This document shows, in pieces, positions 36,020 through 45,419 of a stretch of DNA of 64,000 nucleotides. The translations under genes were made by a program, and so were the position numbers. The notes under the pieces are model-generated. The model was given only the letters and a program-made list of their open reading frames with translations. It had not been told where the DNA came from and did no database searches. The stretch is from Raineyella sp044508675 (GTDB taxonomy: Bacteria; Actinomycetota; Actinomycetes; Propionibacteriales; Propionibacteriaceae). Each line of letters begins with the position of its first letter. Within the stretch, counting starts at the first letter, position 1. The DNA lies in NCBI GenBank assembly GCA_044508675.1, contig JBIQHF010000011.1, forward strand, positions 1 to 64,000, read 5' to 3'.

Positions 36020-38211
36020 GCGAGAAACTGGCGATGTCGGTCCCCGGACCCGAGGCCGAGCGGCAGGTGAAGCTGTCCAGCCCCGGCAAGCTGCTCTGGC
36101 CCGCGGCGGGGTTCGCCGACGGGATCGGGGTGACCAAGAAGGAGCTGGCCGACTACCTGCTGACCGTGGCCGAGCCGTTCCTGCACCTGAACGGCGACCG
36201 TCCGATGACCCTGCAGCGGTTCCCCGAGGGCATCGAGGGCGAGGAGTTCTTCTCCAAGCGGCCGCCCCGGGGGGCCCCGTCGTTCCTGCGCCGGGTGATG
36301 TGCACCTACCCGTCGGGGCGGCGCCACGAACAACTCGTGTTCGACGAGCCGGCTGCGCTGGTCTGGGCCGCGCAGATGGGCACGATCACGTTCCACCCCT
36401 GGCCGGTGCGGACGGCGCATCCGGACCATCCGGACGAGTTGCGGATCGACCTGGACCCGCAGCCGGGCCGACACTTCGCGGACGCGGTCGAGGCGGCCGT
36501 GGCATTGCGGGAGCTGATGGCCGAGGTCGGCCTGACGGCGTATGCCAAGAGTTCGGGCAACCGCGGCATCCACGTCTATGCGCGGATCGCGCCGGCCCAC
36601 GAGTTCCTCGACGTACGGCACGGGGTGATCGGGATCGCCCGGGAGCTGGAGCGCCGCCTCCCGGACCTGGTCACCACCTCCTGGTGGAAGGAGGAGCGCG
36701 GGGAGCGCATCTTCGTCGACTTCAACCAGGCCAACCGCGACCGGACCATCGCCGCGGCGTACAGCCCCCGGCCGCTGCTCGGCGCCCCGGTCTCCACGCC
36801 CCTGGCCTGGGCCGAGTTGGCCGGTGCCGCGCCGACGGACTTCACCGTCCGTACGGTCCCCCAGCTGCTGGCCGACCGGCCCTGCCCGTGGGCCTCTATC
36901 GACGAGGAGGTCGGGGACCTGGCCGGGGCCCTCGGACTCTGGGAGGCCGATCGGGAACGCGGTCTGGGCGAGCTGAACTTCCCGCCGGACTACCCGAAGA
37001 TGCCCGGCGAGCCGCCGCGGGTGCCGCCGAGCAAGCGGCGGACCGACCGGGCCGACGAGGAGTACCTGGCCCCGAAGGAGGAGCGGGACGCGCACTGGGG
37101 AATGCCGATCGTCCCGCCGTTCGGGCCGATGCTGGCCAAGCCGGTGAAGGACCTGCCGGCCGGTGAGATGCTGTTCGAGCCCAAGTGGGACGGCTTCCGC
37201 TCGATCATCTGGCGCGCTGGGGACCGGGTGGAGATCGGCAGCCGCAACGAGCGGCCGATGACCCGCTACTTCCCCGAACTGGTGGCGGCGGTGCTGGAGA
37301 ACTTCCCCGACCCCAGTTGCATCGACGGCGAGATCGTGATGGTCGACCCGGACACGGGCGACCGGCTGGACTTCGACCTGCTGCAGCAGCGGATCCATCC
37401 GGCCGCCTCACGGATCCGCAAGCTCTCGACCACGACCCCGGCCAGCTTCATCGCCTTCGACCTGCTCGCGCTGGGGCCGGTCGACTACACGGAGAAGCCC
37501 TTCGAGCAGCGCCGGGCGGCACTGGAGCAGGCGCTCTCCGGGGCCCGGGCGCCGATCCACCTCACCCCGGCCACCCGCGACCGGAAGCTGGCCCGACGCT
37601 GGTTCGCCGAGTTCGAGGGGGCGGGCCTCGACGGCGTCGTGGCCAAGCCGGTCGACCTGCCGTACGTGGAGGACAAGCGGGTGATGTTCAAGATCAAGCA
37701 CGAGCGGACCGCCGACTGCGTGGTCGCCGGCTACCGGCTGTACAAGGACCACCCCGATGCGGTCGGGTCGGTGCTGTTGGGTATCCATGACGACGCCGGC
37801 ACCCTGCACCACGTCGGCGTGGTCGGCGCCTTCCCCCTCGCCCGTCGCCAGGAGCTGTTCGCCGAGCTCCAACCCCTGGTCACCACCATGGAGGAGCACC
37901 CCTGGGGCGACCGGCAGCCGGCCGAGGGCACCCCGGACAACCGCGACCAGGTGGCACCGCGCACCCCTTCCGCGGCCGCGGGGTCACGCTGGAACGCCCG
38001 CAAGGACCTGTCCTTCACTCCCCTGCGCCCCGAGCGCGTCGCCGAGGTCCGCTACGACCACATGGAGGGGGACAGGTTCCGGCACACCGCCCAGTGGCTG
38101 CGCTGGCGTGACGACAGGACTCCGGAGTCGTGCACGTACGCGCAACTCGAGGAGCCGGTCAGCTACGACCTGAACCGGATCCTGGAGAGGCAGGACGAAT
38201 CACGTGGTTGA
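36016..38211 (+). CDS. ligD: LigD-type DNA repair protein: polymerase-ligase fusion
   Basis: Bacterial non-homologous end joining uses LigD, often with Ku. Residues about 15-300 form the primase-polymerase domain: catalytic aspartates D145 and D147 in RIDLDPQ, KSSGNRGIHVY, and the third acidic residue in FVDFNQ. Residues about 365-720 form an ATP-dependent ligase with the nucleotidyl lysine K390 in FEPKWDGFR, DGEIVM, and FKIKHERTADC. No phosphoesterase domain is present (mycobacterial LigD is Pol-PE-Lig). No Ku gene lies in the window. Start at 36016 overlaps the esterase stop. Confidence 0.92.
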   Translation: MSEKLAMSVPGPEAERQVKLSSPGKLLWPAAGFADGIGVTKKELADYLLTVAEPFLHLNGDRPMTLQRFPEGIEGEEFFSKRPPRGAPSFLRRVMCTYPSGRRHEQLVFDEPAALVWAAQMGTITFHPWPVRTAHPDHPDELRIDLDPQPGRHFADAVEAAVALRELMAEVGLTAYAKSSGNRGIHVYARIAPAHEFLDVRHGVIGIARELERRLPDLVTTSWWKEERGERIFVDFNQANRDRTIAAAYSPRPLLGAPVSTPLAWAELAGAAPTDFTVRTVPQLLADRPCPWASIDEEVGDLAGALGLWEADRERGLGELNFPPDYPKMPGEPPRVPPSKRRTDRADEEYLAPKEERDAHWGMPIVPPFGPMLAKPVKDLPAGEMLFEPKWDGFRSIIWRAGDRVEIGSRNERPMTRYFPELVAAVLENFPDPSCIDGEIVMVDPDTGDRLDFDLLQQRIHPAASRIRKLSTTTPASFIAFDLLALGPVDYTEKPFEQRRAALEQALSGARAPIHLTPATRDRKLARRWFAEFEGAGLDGVVAKPVDLPYVEDKRVMFKIKHERTADCVVAGYRLYKDHPDAVGSVLLGIHDDAGTLHHVGVVGAFPLARRQELFAELQPLVTTMEEHPWGDRQPAEGTPDNRDQVAPRTPSAAAGSRWNARKDLSFTPLRPERVAEVRYDHMEGDRFRHTAQWLRWRDDRTPESCTYAQLEEPVSYDLNRILERQDESRG

Positions 38212-38645
38212 ATTGTGAATCTCCTTGGCGTCAGGTTATGTGTCAATATTCGAAGCCGCGTGCACGAATGTTCGGAGTCCTGTGCGCCAAGGCTCGGGTA
38301 GCCCGACGCACGGGGCTCCGAACTCAAGCGCAACGGTCAAGCCTGCGCGACGGCTCACTCGTGTGCGCCTTCATGTGTCGTGGTCAGCTCGATTGTGTCC
38401 TGGGTCAAGAAGCTGGCGATGAGGACGTGCTGGCCGGAGTCGCTCGGGGTCGAGGTGGAGCACGTGCTGCGGGGCCGCGCATATGAAGTTTTCCGACAAT
38501 GTCGACCTGCTGCCAGTCGTCGACCCGGCGGACTGGCCCGGATCATCGGACCGGACCAAGGCGAGCGTGCCGCAGACCGATCACGGCTGCGAGGCGGAGT
38601 AGCGGGGCGTCCGGCGGCACCGGCCGGCGCCTCTGCCAAGAACCC
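38212..38645. other. Non-coding or degraded stretch
   Basis: No convincing gene is found in these 434 bases. The first 70 bases are clearly AT-richer than the surroundings (for example GTCAATATTCGAAG). One reverse-strand frame (about 38360-38440) reads plausible residues (HVLIASFLTQDTIEL) but is short and lacks a start or homology that I recognise. It may be the edge of an old insertion that includes the following region to 40757. Confidence 0.4.
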
Positions 38646-39233
38646 TCAGTTCAGATAGTAGGGCTGCGGTTCCGTTGGCCACGCCCTTACGACGTCGAGT
38701 TGGACGTCGGCCAGCAGGGAGTCGATAGCGCTGCGAGCGGCGCCGATACCGGCCCAGTGGGGGTCGACGTCGCTGGTGAAGCACCAGCGATGATCTGCGG
38801 GCCAGACAAAGGCCGGTGGTGGGACATGGCCGCGGGGATCCAGGCCCAGCGCCGTCTCCCAATCCGCCGCGGCTGTGAGGGGTCCGCGCAGGAGCGCGTA
38901 GTCCCGCCCGGGGAGGTGAACCAGGGCCTGGGGAGGAAGGTGCGGGATCGGCACATCGGAATAGCCGACCCACAGGCAGAAGTAGGCATCCTCAGGAGTC
39001 CCGGTGTGGGGCGCCAGCGTGTGCAGCGCACGCCGCACCAAGGTGATCGGGCGGGGACGGTCAGCCGGCCGACGTCCCTCGACCTCGGCGGGGTGAAAAG
39101 GATCACGTAGGTAGCGCAGCCGGGCGTAGTCCTCGAACCCTGCCGGGCCGAAGGTGATCAGCCGGGACGCGGGCGTCTGCGAGGTCAGCAGCCAATCGGC
39201 CGCCGATACTGTTGTGCTGAAACTCAGGTCCAT
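38646..39233 (-). CDS. Conserved actinobacterial hypothetical protein
   Basis: The 195-residue soluble protein has YFCLWVGYSD, LPGRDYALLRGPL and FVWPADHRWCFTSDVDPHWAG. This recalls a large uncharacterised family in streptomycetes with WWPADRAWCV-like and DLPW-like motifs. No function is established; some members sit near secreted toxin loci, so an immunity role is one possibility (inference). GGAGG lies ten bases before the ATG. It is flanked by non-coding DNA and a secreted-protein gene read in the same direction. Confidence 0.6.
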   Translation of the reverse strand: MDLSFSTTVSAADWLLTSQTPASRLITFGPAGFEDYARLRYLRDPFHPAEVEGRRPADRPRPITLVRRALHTLAPHTGTPEDAYFCLWVGYSDVPIPHLPPQALVHLPGRDYALLRGPLTAAADWETALGLDPRGHVPPPAFVWPADHRWCFTSDVDPHWAGIGAARSAIDSLLADVQLDVVRAWPTEPQPYYLN

Positions 39234-39309
39234 GCGGTTGTGGCCTCCAGGAAAGGTTAGTGGTCAATCATGGCACCCTGTCGGTTCTGCAATGAGAATT
39301 CGCAGCGTT

Positions 39310-39780
39310 TCAACTACAGGAGAGGCTCTGTGCAGCGGAGTAGGCACGGTCAGGAGAGTCGAAAATCCCATGAATGTCGACATCGGCCCAAGATCGATAG
39401 GTGTTCCACGCGGTCCCTTGGCACGTGTAGCGAGCCGTAGCGCGATTTCCGGACCCTCCCCCCACTTGAACGTCCGCGGTACCTCGTTCACCGACATTCA
39501 CCCAGATTCCGAGTGAATTCTTCCGCTGAATCTGTACTGTCACTGTTGCGGCCCTCCAGGCGCAGGCAGTGTTGATGGTAGCCCACCATCCATACCCTGA
39601 AGCTGAACGTGGTGCAGTGCTCGAGATGTGAACGTAGTCCACCCCAGTGGTTCCATAGCATACTTCTTGAATCGAGACATCACCGTCTGGTTCGTTGTTG
39701 ACCGCTAAGGCAGGAACACTTAGCGATAGAATGAGGCAGGAAGCAATAAGTGAAGTGAAAACCTTGCTAAGGTTGTGCAC
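39310..39780 (-). CDS. Small secreted protein of unknown function
   Basis: The 156-residue product has a clear Sec signal peptide (VFTSLIASCLILSLSVPALA, cleavage near residue 26) and a mature part of about 130 residues with four cysteines (VCYG, ACAW, TCQG, LSCS), suggesting two disulfides. Alternating hydrophobic and polar residues, including VTVQIQRKNSLGIWVNVG, fit a beta-sandwich. The start is GTG behind AAGGG. Base composition is visibly lower in GC than in neighbouring core genes, a sign of transfer. No family is recognised. Confidence 0.65.
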   Translation of the reverse strand: MHNLSKVFTSLIASCLILSLSVPALAVNNEPDGDVSIQEVCYGTTGVDYVHISSTAPRSASGYGWWATINTACAWRAATVTVQIQRKNSLGIWVNVGERGTADVQVGGGSGNRATARYTCQGTAWNTYRSWADVDIHGIFDSPDRAYSAAQSLSCS

Positions 39781-39849
39781 GTCGACCCTTCATTCAAACT
39801 GTTTGCGGGTGGAGTTCTCTGCTTCATGCGGCATAATTATTAACAGGTT

Positions 39850-40546
39850 CTATGGGTAGCGTTTAGAAGTTGATTCCGTCGTGATCTTGCTCACTTGCCG
39901 AGTGGACTTCGATTCGAATGCGGGTTGCTCCTCTGTTGGCGTGGGGGTCAGGTCGGTCACCCGTTGGTTGTAGGTGCGGTAGGCCTGGCGGGTGGCTGCC
40001 GCGGATTCTGCGGTGATCACTGTTGTCGCCGCATTCAGGAGCGCCTGGTGGACGGCGGTGAGGGTAAGGGTGTAGCCGCGGCCGCGGCGGGTGGTGCGGC
40101 CGAGGGTGAGGGCGTTCCGTTCGACCGGGCCCAGGTCGGGGTGGTCAGTGAGCAGGGTGGCGATCTGGCCGGGAATGTCCACCTGTACCGGAGATGCGCT
40201 CTTCGTGGGTCCGGCAGGGCGGTCGGGTAGGAGGTCAGCCAAGCGGTGCGGATCGCTGCGCGGCTGACGTGATGCTGGCGGGCGAGGGCGGCGATGCTGG
40301 CCCCGCCCAGGTAGTCGCGTCGTACGTCGTCGACGGCGCTGGCCTGGGTCAGGCGGGTGGGCGGCCGAGGGTTCTGCCGGCGGCGCGGGCGGCGGCGAGC
40401 CCGTCACGGGTGAGTTCGTTCTGCAAGTCGCGCTGGAACTGTCCGACCGAGATCAGCACGTTGACCAGCATCGTGGTGGTCGCGTCGGTACTGGCGAGGT
40501 CGGTGATGCCCGACAGGGCCCCGGACAGTACCCGGAGTTTGACCTA
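39850..40546 (-). pseudogene. Serine recombinase (resolvase/invertase) remnant, truncated and frameshifted
   Basis: Reading leftwards from 40546, VKLRVLSGALSGI then TTTMLVNVLISVGQFQRDLQ is the C-terminal part of a resolvase catalytic domain, and GLAAARAAGRTLGRPP follows. The frame then ends, but another frame continues with RRDYLGGASIAALARQHHVSRAAIRTA, a helix-turn-helix. A second shift near 40244 leads into LADLLPDRPAGP and a C-terminal domain to 39850 (HPDLGPVERNALTLGRTTRR). The N-terminal half with the catalytic serine is missing. So this is a dead gene with a 5' truncation and two frameshifts. Confidence 0.75.
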
Positions 40547-40547
40547 G

Positions 40548-40757
40548 TGGTCCCTGGTCTTCCTCGACATGCTCGGCGCGGCCCTGATCGTGCACCTGTC
40601 CGGTGGGGTGTTCGTGGCCAACAACGGCTGGGAGCTCGTCAGAGCCATCGGTGCCGGCGCCTGGCCCTCGTCGCCACCGGTGCCGGCCGCTGGTCGGTCG
40701 ACGGCCTCCTGCCCCGTCGCGGCCGCGCAGCGCGAGTCCGTCAGCGTTCGCTGACCC
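40548..40757 (+). pseudogene. DoxX-family membrane protein fragment, truncated and frameshifted
   Basis: The frame beginning at 40548 reads WSLVFLDMLGAALIVHLSGG and then VFVANNGWELV, the C-terminal half of a DoxX-like protein. After GAGA the frame is lost near 40658, and the next frame reads LALVATGAGRWSVDGLLPRR, the expected DoxX ending, consistent with one missing base. The N-terminal half is absent and an in-frame TAG stands at 40545-40547. The break coincides with the break of the recombinase remnant on the other strand. Confidence 0.7.
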
Positions 40758-40843
40758 CTTCCCGATCCGGGCGTCACACCTCCCCCGCACCCCCACGACC
40801 AGCGAGGGCTCGCCGCCACCCGTGACCGCGAGCCCTCGCAGGC

Positions 40844-41764
40844 TCAGTCCTCCTCGGGGTCGCGGTAGGGCGAGGGCACGTTCTCGTCGGTCAGACTGGC
40901 CGCATAGTCGGGCACCTCGTGCTGCAGCGACTTCTCCGTCCGCCGGTAGCCGTCGGAGGCAGGGCGCTCGGGCAGCCTGATCGGCGTCTGCTGCACGTGC
41001 TCGTACGGCACCGAGTCGAGCAGGTGGGCGATCATGTTGATCCGCGCCGACCGCTTGTCCTCCGAATCGACCACATACCAGCGGGCCTCCGGCAGGTCGG
41101 TGTGGACGAACATCTCGTCCTTGGCCCGGGAGTACTCCTCCCACTTCGTGAGCGACTGCAGGTCGGTCGGTGACAGCTTCCACCGCCGCATCGGGTCGGT
41201 GAGCCGGGACTCGAAGCGGCTGTACTGCTCGTCGGCGGAGACCGAGAACCAGTACTTGCGCAGGATGATCCCGTCCTCGATCAGCATCCGTTCGAAGATC
41301 GGGCACTGGCGCAGGAAGCGCACGTACTCGTCGGGGGTGCAGTAGCCCATCACCCGTTCGACACCACCGCGGTTGTACCAGGAACGGTCGAACAGCTTGA
41401 TCTCCCCGGCGGCCGGCAGGTGCGGGATGTAGCGCTGGAAGTACCACTGCGTACGCTGCCGCTCGGTCGGGGCCGGGAGCGCCACGATCTCGGCGACACG
41501 GGGGTTGAGGTACTCACTGACCCGCTTGATCGCCCCGCCCTTGCCGGCGGCGTCGCGCCCCTCGAAGATCACCACCACCCGTTGTCCGGTGGTCTTGACC
41601 CATTCCTGCATCTCGACGAGCTCACCCTGCAGGCGGAGCAGTTCGGCCTCGTAGACGTTCTTCTCCAGGCGCTTGACCTTCGCCGGCTGGTCGCCGTTCT
41701 TGTTCTTCTTGCCGTTCTTGTGCTTCTTGCCGTTCTTCACATCGGCTGCGCCATGGTCCGCCAT
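40844..41764 (-). CDS. ppk2: Polyphosphate kinase 2 (PPK2 class I)
   Basis: PPK2 transfers phosphate between polyphosphate and nucleoside diphosphates, usually making ATP or GTP. The 306-residue protein has a Lys/Asn-rich N-terminal tail (NGKKHKNGKKNKNG), Walker A FEGRDAAGKGG and the lid motif DRSWYNRGGVERVMG, with YWFSVSADEQ and WEEYSRAKDEM as in class I enzymes. ATG 41764 is chosen; an ATG 11 codons upstream is possible. It is convergent with the DoxX remnant and separated by 39 bases from the NrtR gene in the same direction. Confidence 0.93.
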   Translation of the reverse strand: MADHGAADVKNGKKHKNGKKNKNGDQPAKVKRLEKNVYEAELLRLQGELVEMQEWVKTTGQRVVVIFEGRDAAGKGGAIKRVSEYLNPRVAEIVALPAPTERQRTQWYFQRYIPHLPAAGEIKLFDRSWYNRGGVERVMGYCTPDEYVRFLRQCPIFERMLIEDGIILRKYWFSVSADEQYSRFESRLTDPMRRWKLSPTDLQSLTKWEEYSRAKDEMFVHTDLPEARWYVVDSEDKRSARINMIAHLLDSVPYEHVQQTPIRLPERPASDGYRRTEKSLQHEVPDYAASLTDENVPSPYRDPEED

Positions 41765-41803
41765 GGACCCATGTTTCCACCCTGTCCCCGCTTCCACCAG
41801 CGC

Positions 41804-42622
41804 TCAGCCCGACGTACCGGGCCGATCGGGTGACGTCGGACGGAGCGTGGCGAAGGGATCGGTCACCGTGAGATGGCGACGGGTGAAGCGGAACAGCTTC
41901 GCCGGACGCCCGCCGGCACTGCCCGGCACCGACATCCCCCCGGTCGCCTCGAGTTGTCCGCGCCGGACCAGCACCCGCTGCAGGTTCGTGGCCGTCACCT
42001 CGTGCCCGAGCGCGACGACGTACGCGTCCCGCAGCTGGGCCATGGTGAACTCCGCCGGGGCCAGCGCGAAGCCGATGTTGGTGTACGACAACTTGGCCCG
42101 CATCCGCTCGACCGCATGTCGCACCACCCGGGCATGGTCGAAGGCCATCTCCGGCAGGTCATCGACCGACAGCCACGCAGCATTCTCCGGCAGGTCGGGG
42201 TCACTGGTCCAGGGCACGAGCCCCAGGTAGGCGGTGGCGATGGTCCGGTCGAACGGGTCGCGGCCGGGGTCGCTGAGGGTCTCCAACTGCTCGAGGTGGG
42301 CGACCTCGGACAGGTCCACCCGGGCCGCCAGGTGTCGCCGCACGCTCTGGCCGATCGACTCGTCGACCTCGACCGGTCCGCTGGGCAGCGCCCACTGAGC
42401 GGCGTAGGGTGCCCGGAGCCGTTCCCAGGCCAGCACCGACAGGCCCGCACCCTCCTCCTCGCCCCCCTCCGGCCGCACCCGCAGCACAGCGGCCAGCGCC
42501 TCGTGGCGGTACTTCGCCACCCCGTCGGCGTCCCGCAGCGGCCCGCTGCCGGAGCCCTCGCCAGGTTCGGCGCCGGAGTCAGCAACCGGGTCCGCGCCGA
42601 CTTCGCCCTTGCGTTCGTCCAC
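41804..42622 (-). CDS. nrtR: NrtR-type NAD biosynthesis repressor (Nudix-like domain plus winged helix)
   Basis: NrtR regulators repress NAD genes and sense ADP-ribose-type ligands. The product (272 residues from GTG 42622) has an acidic low-complexity N-terminus, then a Nudix-like domain starting KYRHEALAAVLRV. In the Nudix box the catalytic glutamates are lost: GPVEVDESIGQSVRRHLAAR, where enzymes have REUxEE, so it should bind but not cleave ligand. The C-terminal winged helix follows (TMAQLRDAYVVALGHEVTAT). The start is uncertain; a later GTG near the Nudix domain is possible. It is divergent from nadABC. Confidence 0.88.
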   Translation of the reverse strand: MDERKGEVGADPVADSGAEPGEGSGSGPLRDADGVAKYRHEALAAVLRVRPEGGEEEGAGLSVLAWERLRAPYAAQWALPSGPVEVDESIGQSVRRHLAARVDLSEVAHLEQLETLSDPGRDPFDRTIATAYLGLVPWTSDPDLPENAAWLSVDDLPEMAFDHARVVRHAVERMRAKLSYTNIGFALAPAEFTMAQLRDAYVVALGHEVTATNLQRVLVRRGQLEATGGMSVPGSAGGRPAKLFRFTRRHLTVTDPFATLRPTSPDRPGTSG

Positions 42623-42647
42623 GGTGGGGATGCTACTATTCGAGTCA

Positions 42648-42670
42648 GTTTTCGCCTTACAGTCGAAAAC
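42648..42670. promoter_or_regulatory. Putative NrtR operator in the nrtR-nadA gap
   Basis: GTTTTCG (42648-42654) and CGAAAAC (42664-42670) form a perfect 7-base inverted repeat with a 9-base spacer in the 66-base divergent gap, 19 bases before the nadA start. TATTCGAGTC just to the left adds AT-rich promoter-like sequence. Binding by the adjacent NrtR is inferred from position. Confidence 0.6.
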
Positions 42671-42688
42671 CTGCCCGAGGAGAATCCC

Positions 42689-43699
<1,011 letters not shown>

Positions 43700-43700
43700 G

Positions 43701-45419
43701 GTGACCCGCCCGCTCCCCCGGCAGATCCCGACCGCGGCGGCCGCCTGGCGCCGCCGGACCGGCGTCGTCATCGTCGGGTCCGGCGCCGCCGGCCTGTCCG
43801 CCGCGATCCACCTGGCCGCCGCCAGGGTGCCCACCGTGCTGCTGACCCGCGCCGGCCTGACCGACAGCTCGACCGACTGGGCCCAGGGCGGGCTCGCCGC
43901 CGTCTGGGCCGACGACGACACCCCGGCCGCCCACCTGGCCGACACCCTCACCGCCGGGGCCGGCCTGTGCGAGCCCGCCGCGGTGCAGCAGCTCGTCGAG
44001 GCCGCGCCCGGCGCGATCCGACGCCTGGTCGAGCTGGGCGCCCGCTTCGACCGGGATGTGAGTGGGGCGTACGACCTGCACCTGGAGGGTGGCCACAGCG
44101 CCCGACGGATCCTGCACGCCGGCGGCGACGCGAGCGGCCACGAGGTCGAACGGTCGCTGTGTGACGCGCTGGCCCGCGCGGTGACCGTCCCCGACTCCTC
44201 GGTCCAGGTGGTCGAGCGGATGCGGGCGATCGACGTGCTGCTGGACGAGGCGGGTCGTACGGCCGGGGTCCGGGTCCGCCAGGACGACGGGACCATCGGC
44301 GAGTGGCTGGCCCCCGCGGTCGTCCTCGCCAGCGGGGGCATCGGCCAGATCTGGCCGCTGACCACCAACCCCGCCGTGGCGACCGGGGACGGCCTGGCGA
44401 TGGCCTACCGGGCCGGGGCGATGCTGCGCGACCTGGAGTTCGTCCAGTTCCACCCGACGGTGCTGTGGATCGACCCGACCGCAGCGGTTCCCGGCGACCG
44501 CGGCGTACTGATCTCCGAAGCCGTGCGTGGCGAGGGGGCAGTGCTGGTCGACCACCAGGGCCGCCGGGTGATGGCCGGCCTGCACCCGCGGGCCGACCTG
44601 GCCCCGCGCGACGTCGTCTCGGCGGCGATGCAGGCGCACATGGCCCGCACCGGGGAGAGCCACCTGCTGCTCGATACCCGCCACTTCGGCGAGGCCACCT
44701 GGGCCGAACGCTTCCCCTCGATCCTGCGGATGTGCCGCGAGCGCGGCATCGACCCGGTCACCGAACCGATCCCGGTCCACCCGGGCGCGCACTACCTGTG
44801 CGGCGGCGTGGCCGCCGACCTGGACGGGCGCACCACGGTGCCCGGGTTGTACGCCGTCGGCGAGGTCGCCGGCACCGGGGTGCAGGGCGCCAACCGGCTC
44901 GCCTCGAACTCCGTCACCGAGGCCCTGGTCGCCGGCGACCGGGCCGGCGCGCTGCTGGCCGCCGCCGGCCCCGGCCCCGACACCGAGCCGGCCGATACCG
45001 CGGCCCGCCGCCCGGCGGAGCTGGTCCACCCCGACCGGCGCGAGGACCTACGCGCGATCATGGACCACGGCGTCGAGGTCTCGCGGACCGCCGGGGCCCT
45101 CTGCGCGGCGCTCGACGCGCTGGACGCGCTGCCACGGATCGCCCCCGACCCCGGCCGACTCGGCGACGCCGCGATCGACATGACCAACATGCACACCGTC
45201 GCCCGACTGGTCGCCACCGCGGCGCTCGCCCGCACCGAGTCGCGGGGTTGCCACCGCCGCGCCGACCATCCCGAACCGGTCGAGCTGTGGCAGCGCCACC
45301 TGTGCCTGACCCAGGGGCAGGACAACGCCCCCACTGTCGTGTCCCGGCCCCTGGGCGAGGACCCCGACGCCCTGTTCACCCCCCGCCCGTCCACCACCTT
45401 GCAGGAGGCCCTCGCATGA
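43701..45419 (+). CDS. nadB: L-aspartate oxidase
   Basis: NadB oxidises aspartate to iminoaspartate for NadA, with FAD. The 572-residue protein has the N-terminal FAD motif VIVGSGAAGLSAA, the substrate loop TDWAQGGLAAVW, LEGGHSARRILHAGGDASG, and HPGAHYLCGGV near the catalytic region, ending in a helical C-terminal domain. GTG 43701 lies one base after the nadA stop; its stop overlaps the nadC ATG. Confidence 0.95.
   Translation: MTRPLPRQIPTAAAAWRRRTGVVIVGSGAAGLSAAIHLAAARVPTVLLTRAGLTDSSTDWAQGGLAAVWADDDTPAAHLADTLTAGAGLCEPAAVQQLVEAAPGAIRRLVELGARFDRDVSGAYDLHLEGGHSARRILHAGGDASGHEVERSLCDALARAVTVPDSSVQVVERMRAIDVLLDEAGRTAGVRVRQDDGTIGEWLAPAVVLASGGIGQIWPLTTNPAVATGDGLAMAYRAGAMLRDLEFVQFHPTVLWIDPTAAVPGDRGVLISEAVRGEGAVLVDHQGRRVMAGLHPRADLAPRDVVSAAMQAHMARTGESHLLLDTRHFGEATWAERFPSILRMCRERGIDPVTEPIPVHPGAHYLCGGVAADLDGRTTVPGLYAVGEVAGTGVQGANRLASNSVTEALVAGDRAGALLAAAGPGPDTEPADTAARRPAELVHPDRREDLRAIMDHGVEVSRTAGALCAALDALDALPRIAPDPGRLGDAAIDMTNMHTVARLVATAALARTESRGCHRRADHPEPVELWQRHLCLTQGQDNAPTVVSRPLGEDPDALFTPRPSTTLQEALA

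Noticed and set aside
38360..38640. Short frame resembling a transposase or hypothetical remnant
   Set aside because: The readable stretch is under 30 residues with no recognised motif, no inverted repeats and no target duplication.
39310..39780. Lactococcin-972-type bacteriocin
   Set aside because: The signal peptide and beta-rich mature part are suggestive, but the protein is about twice as long, the cysteine pattern differs, and no dedicated ABC exporter or immunity membrane protein follows.
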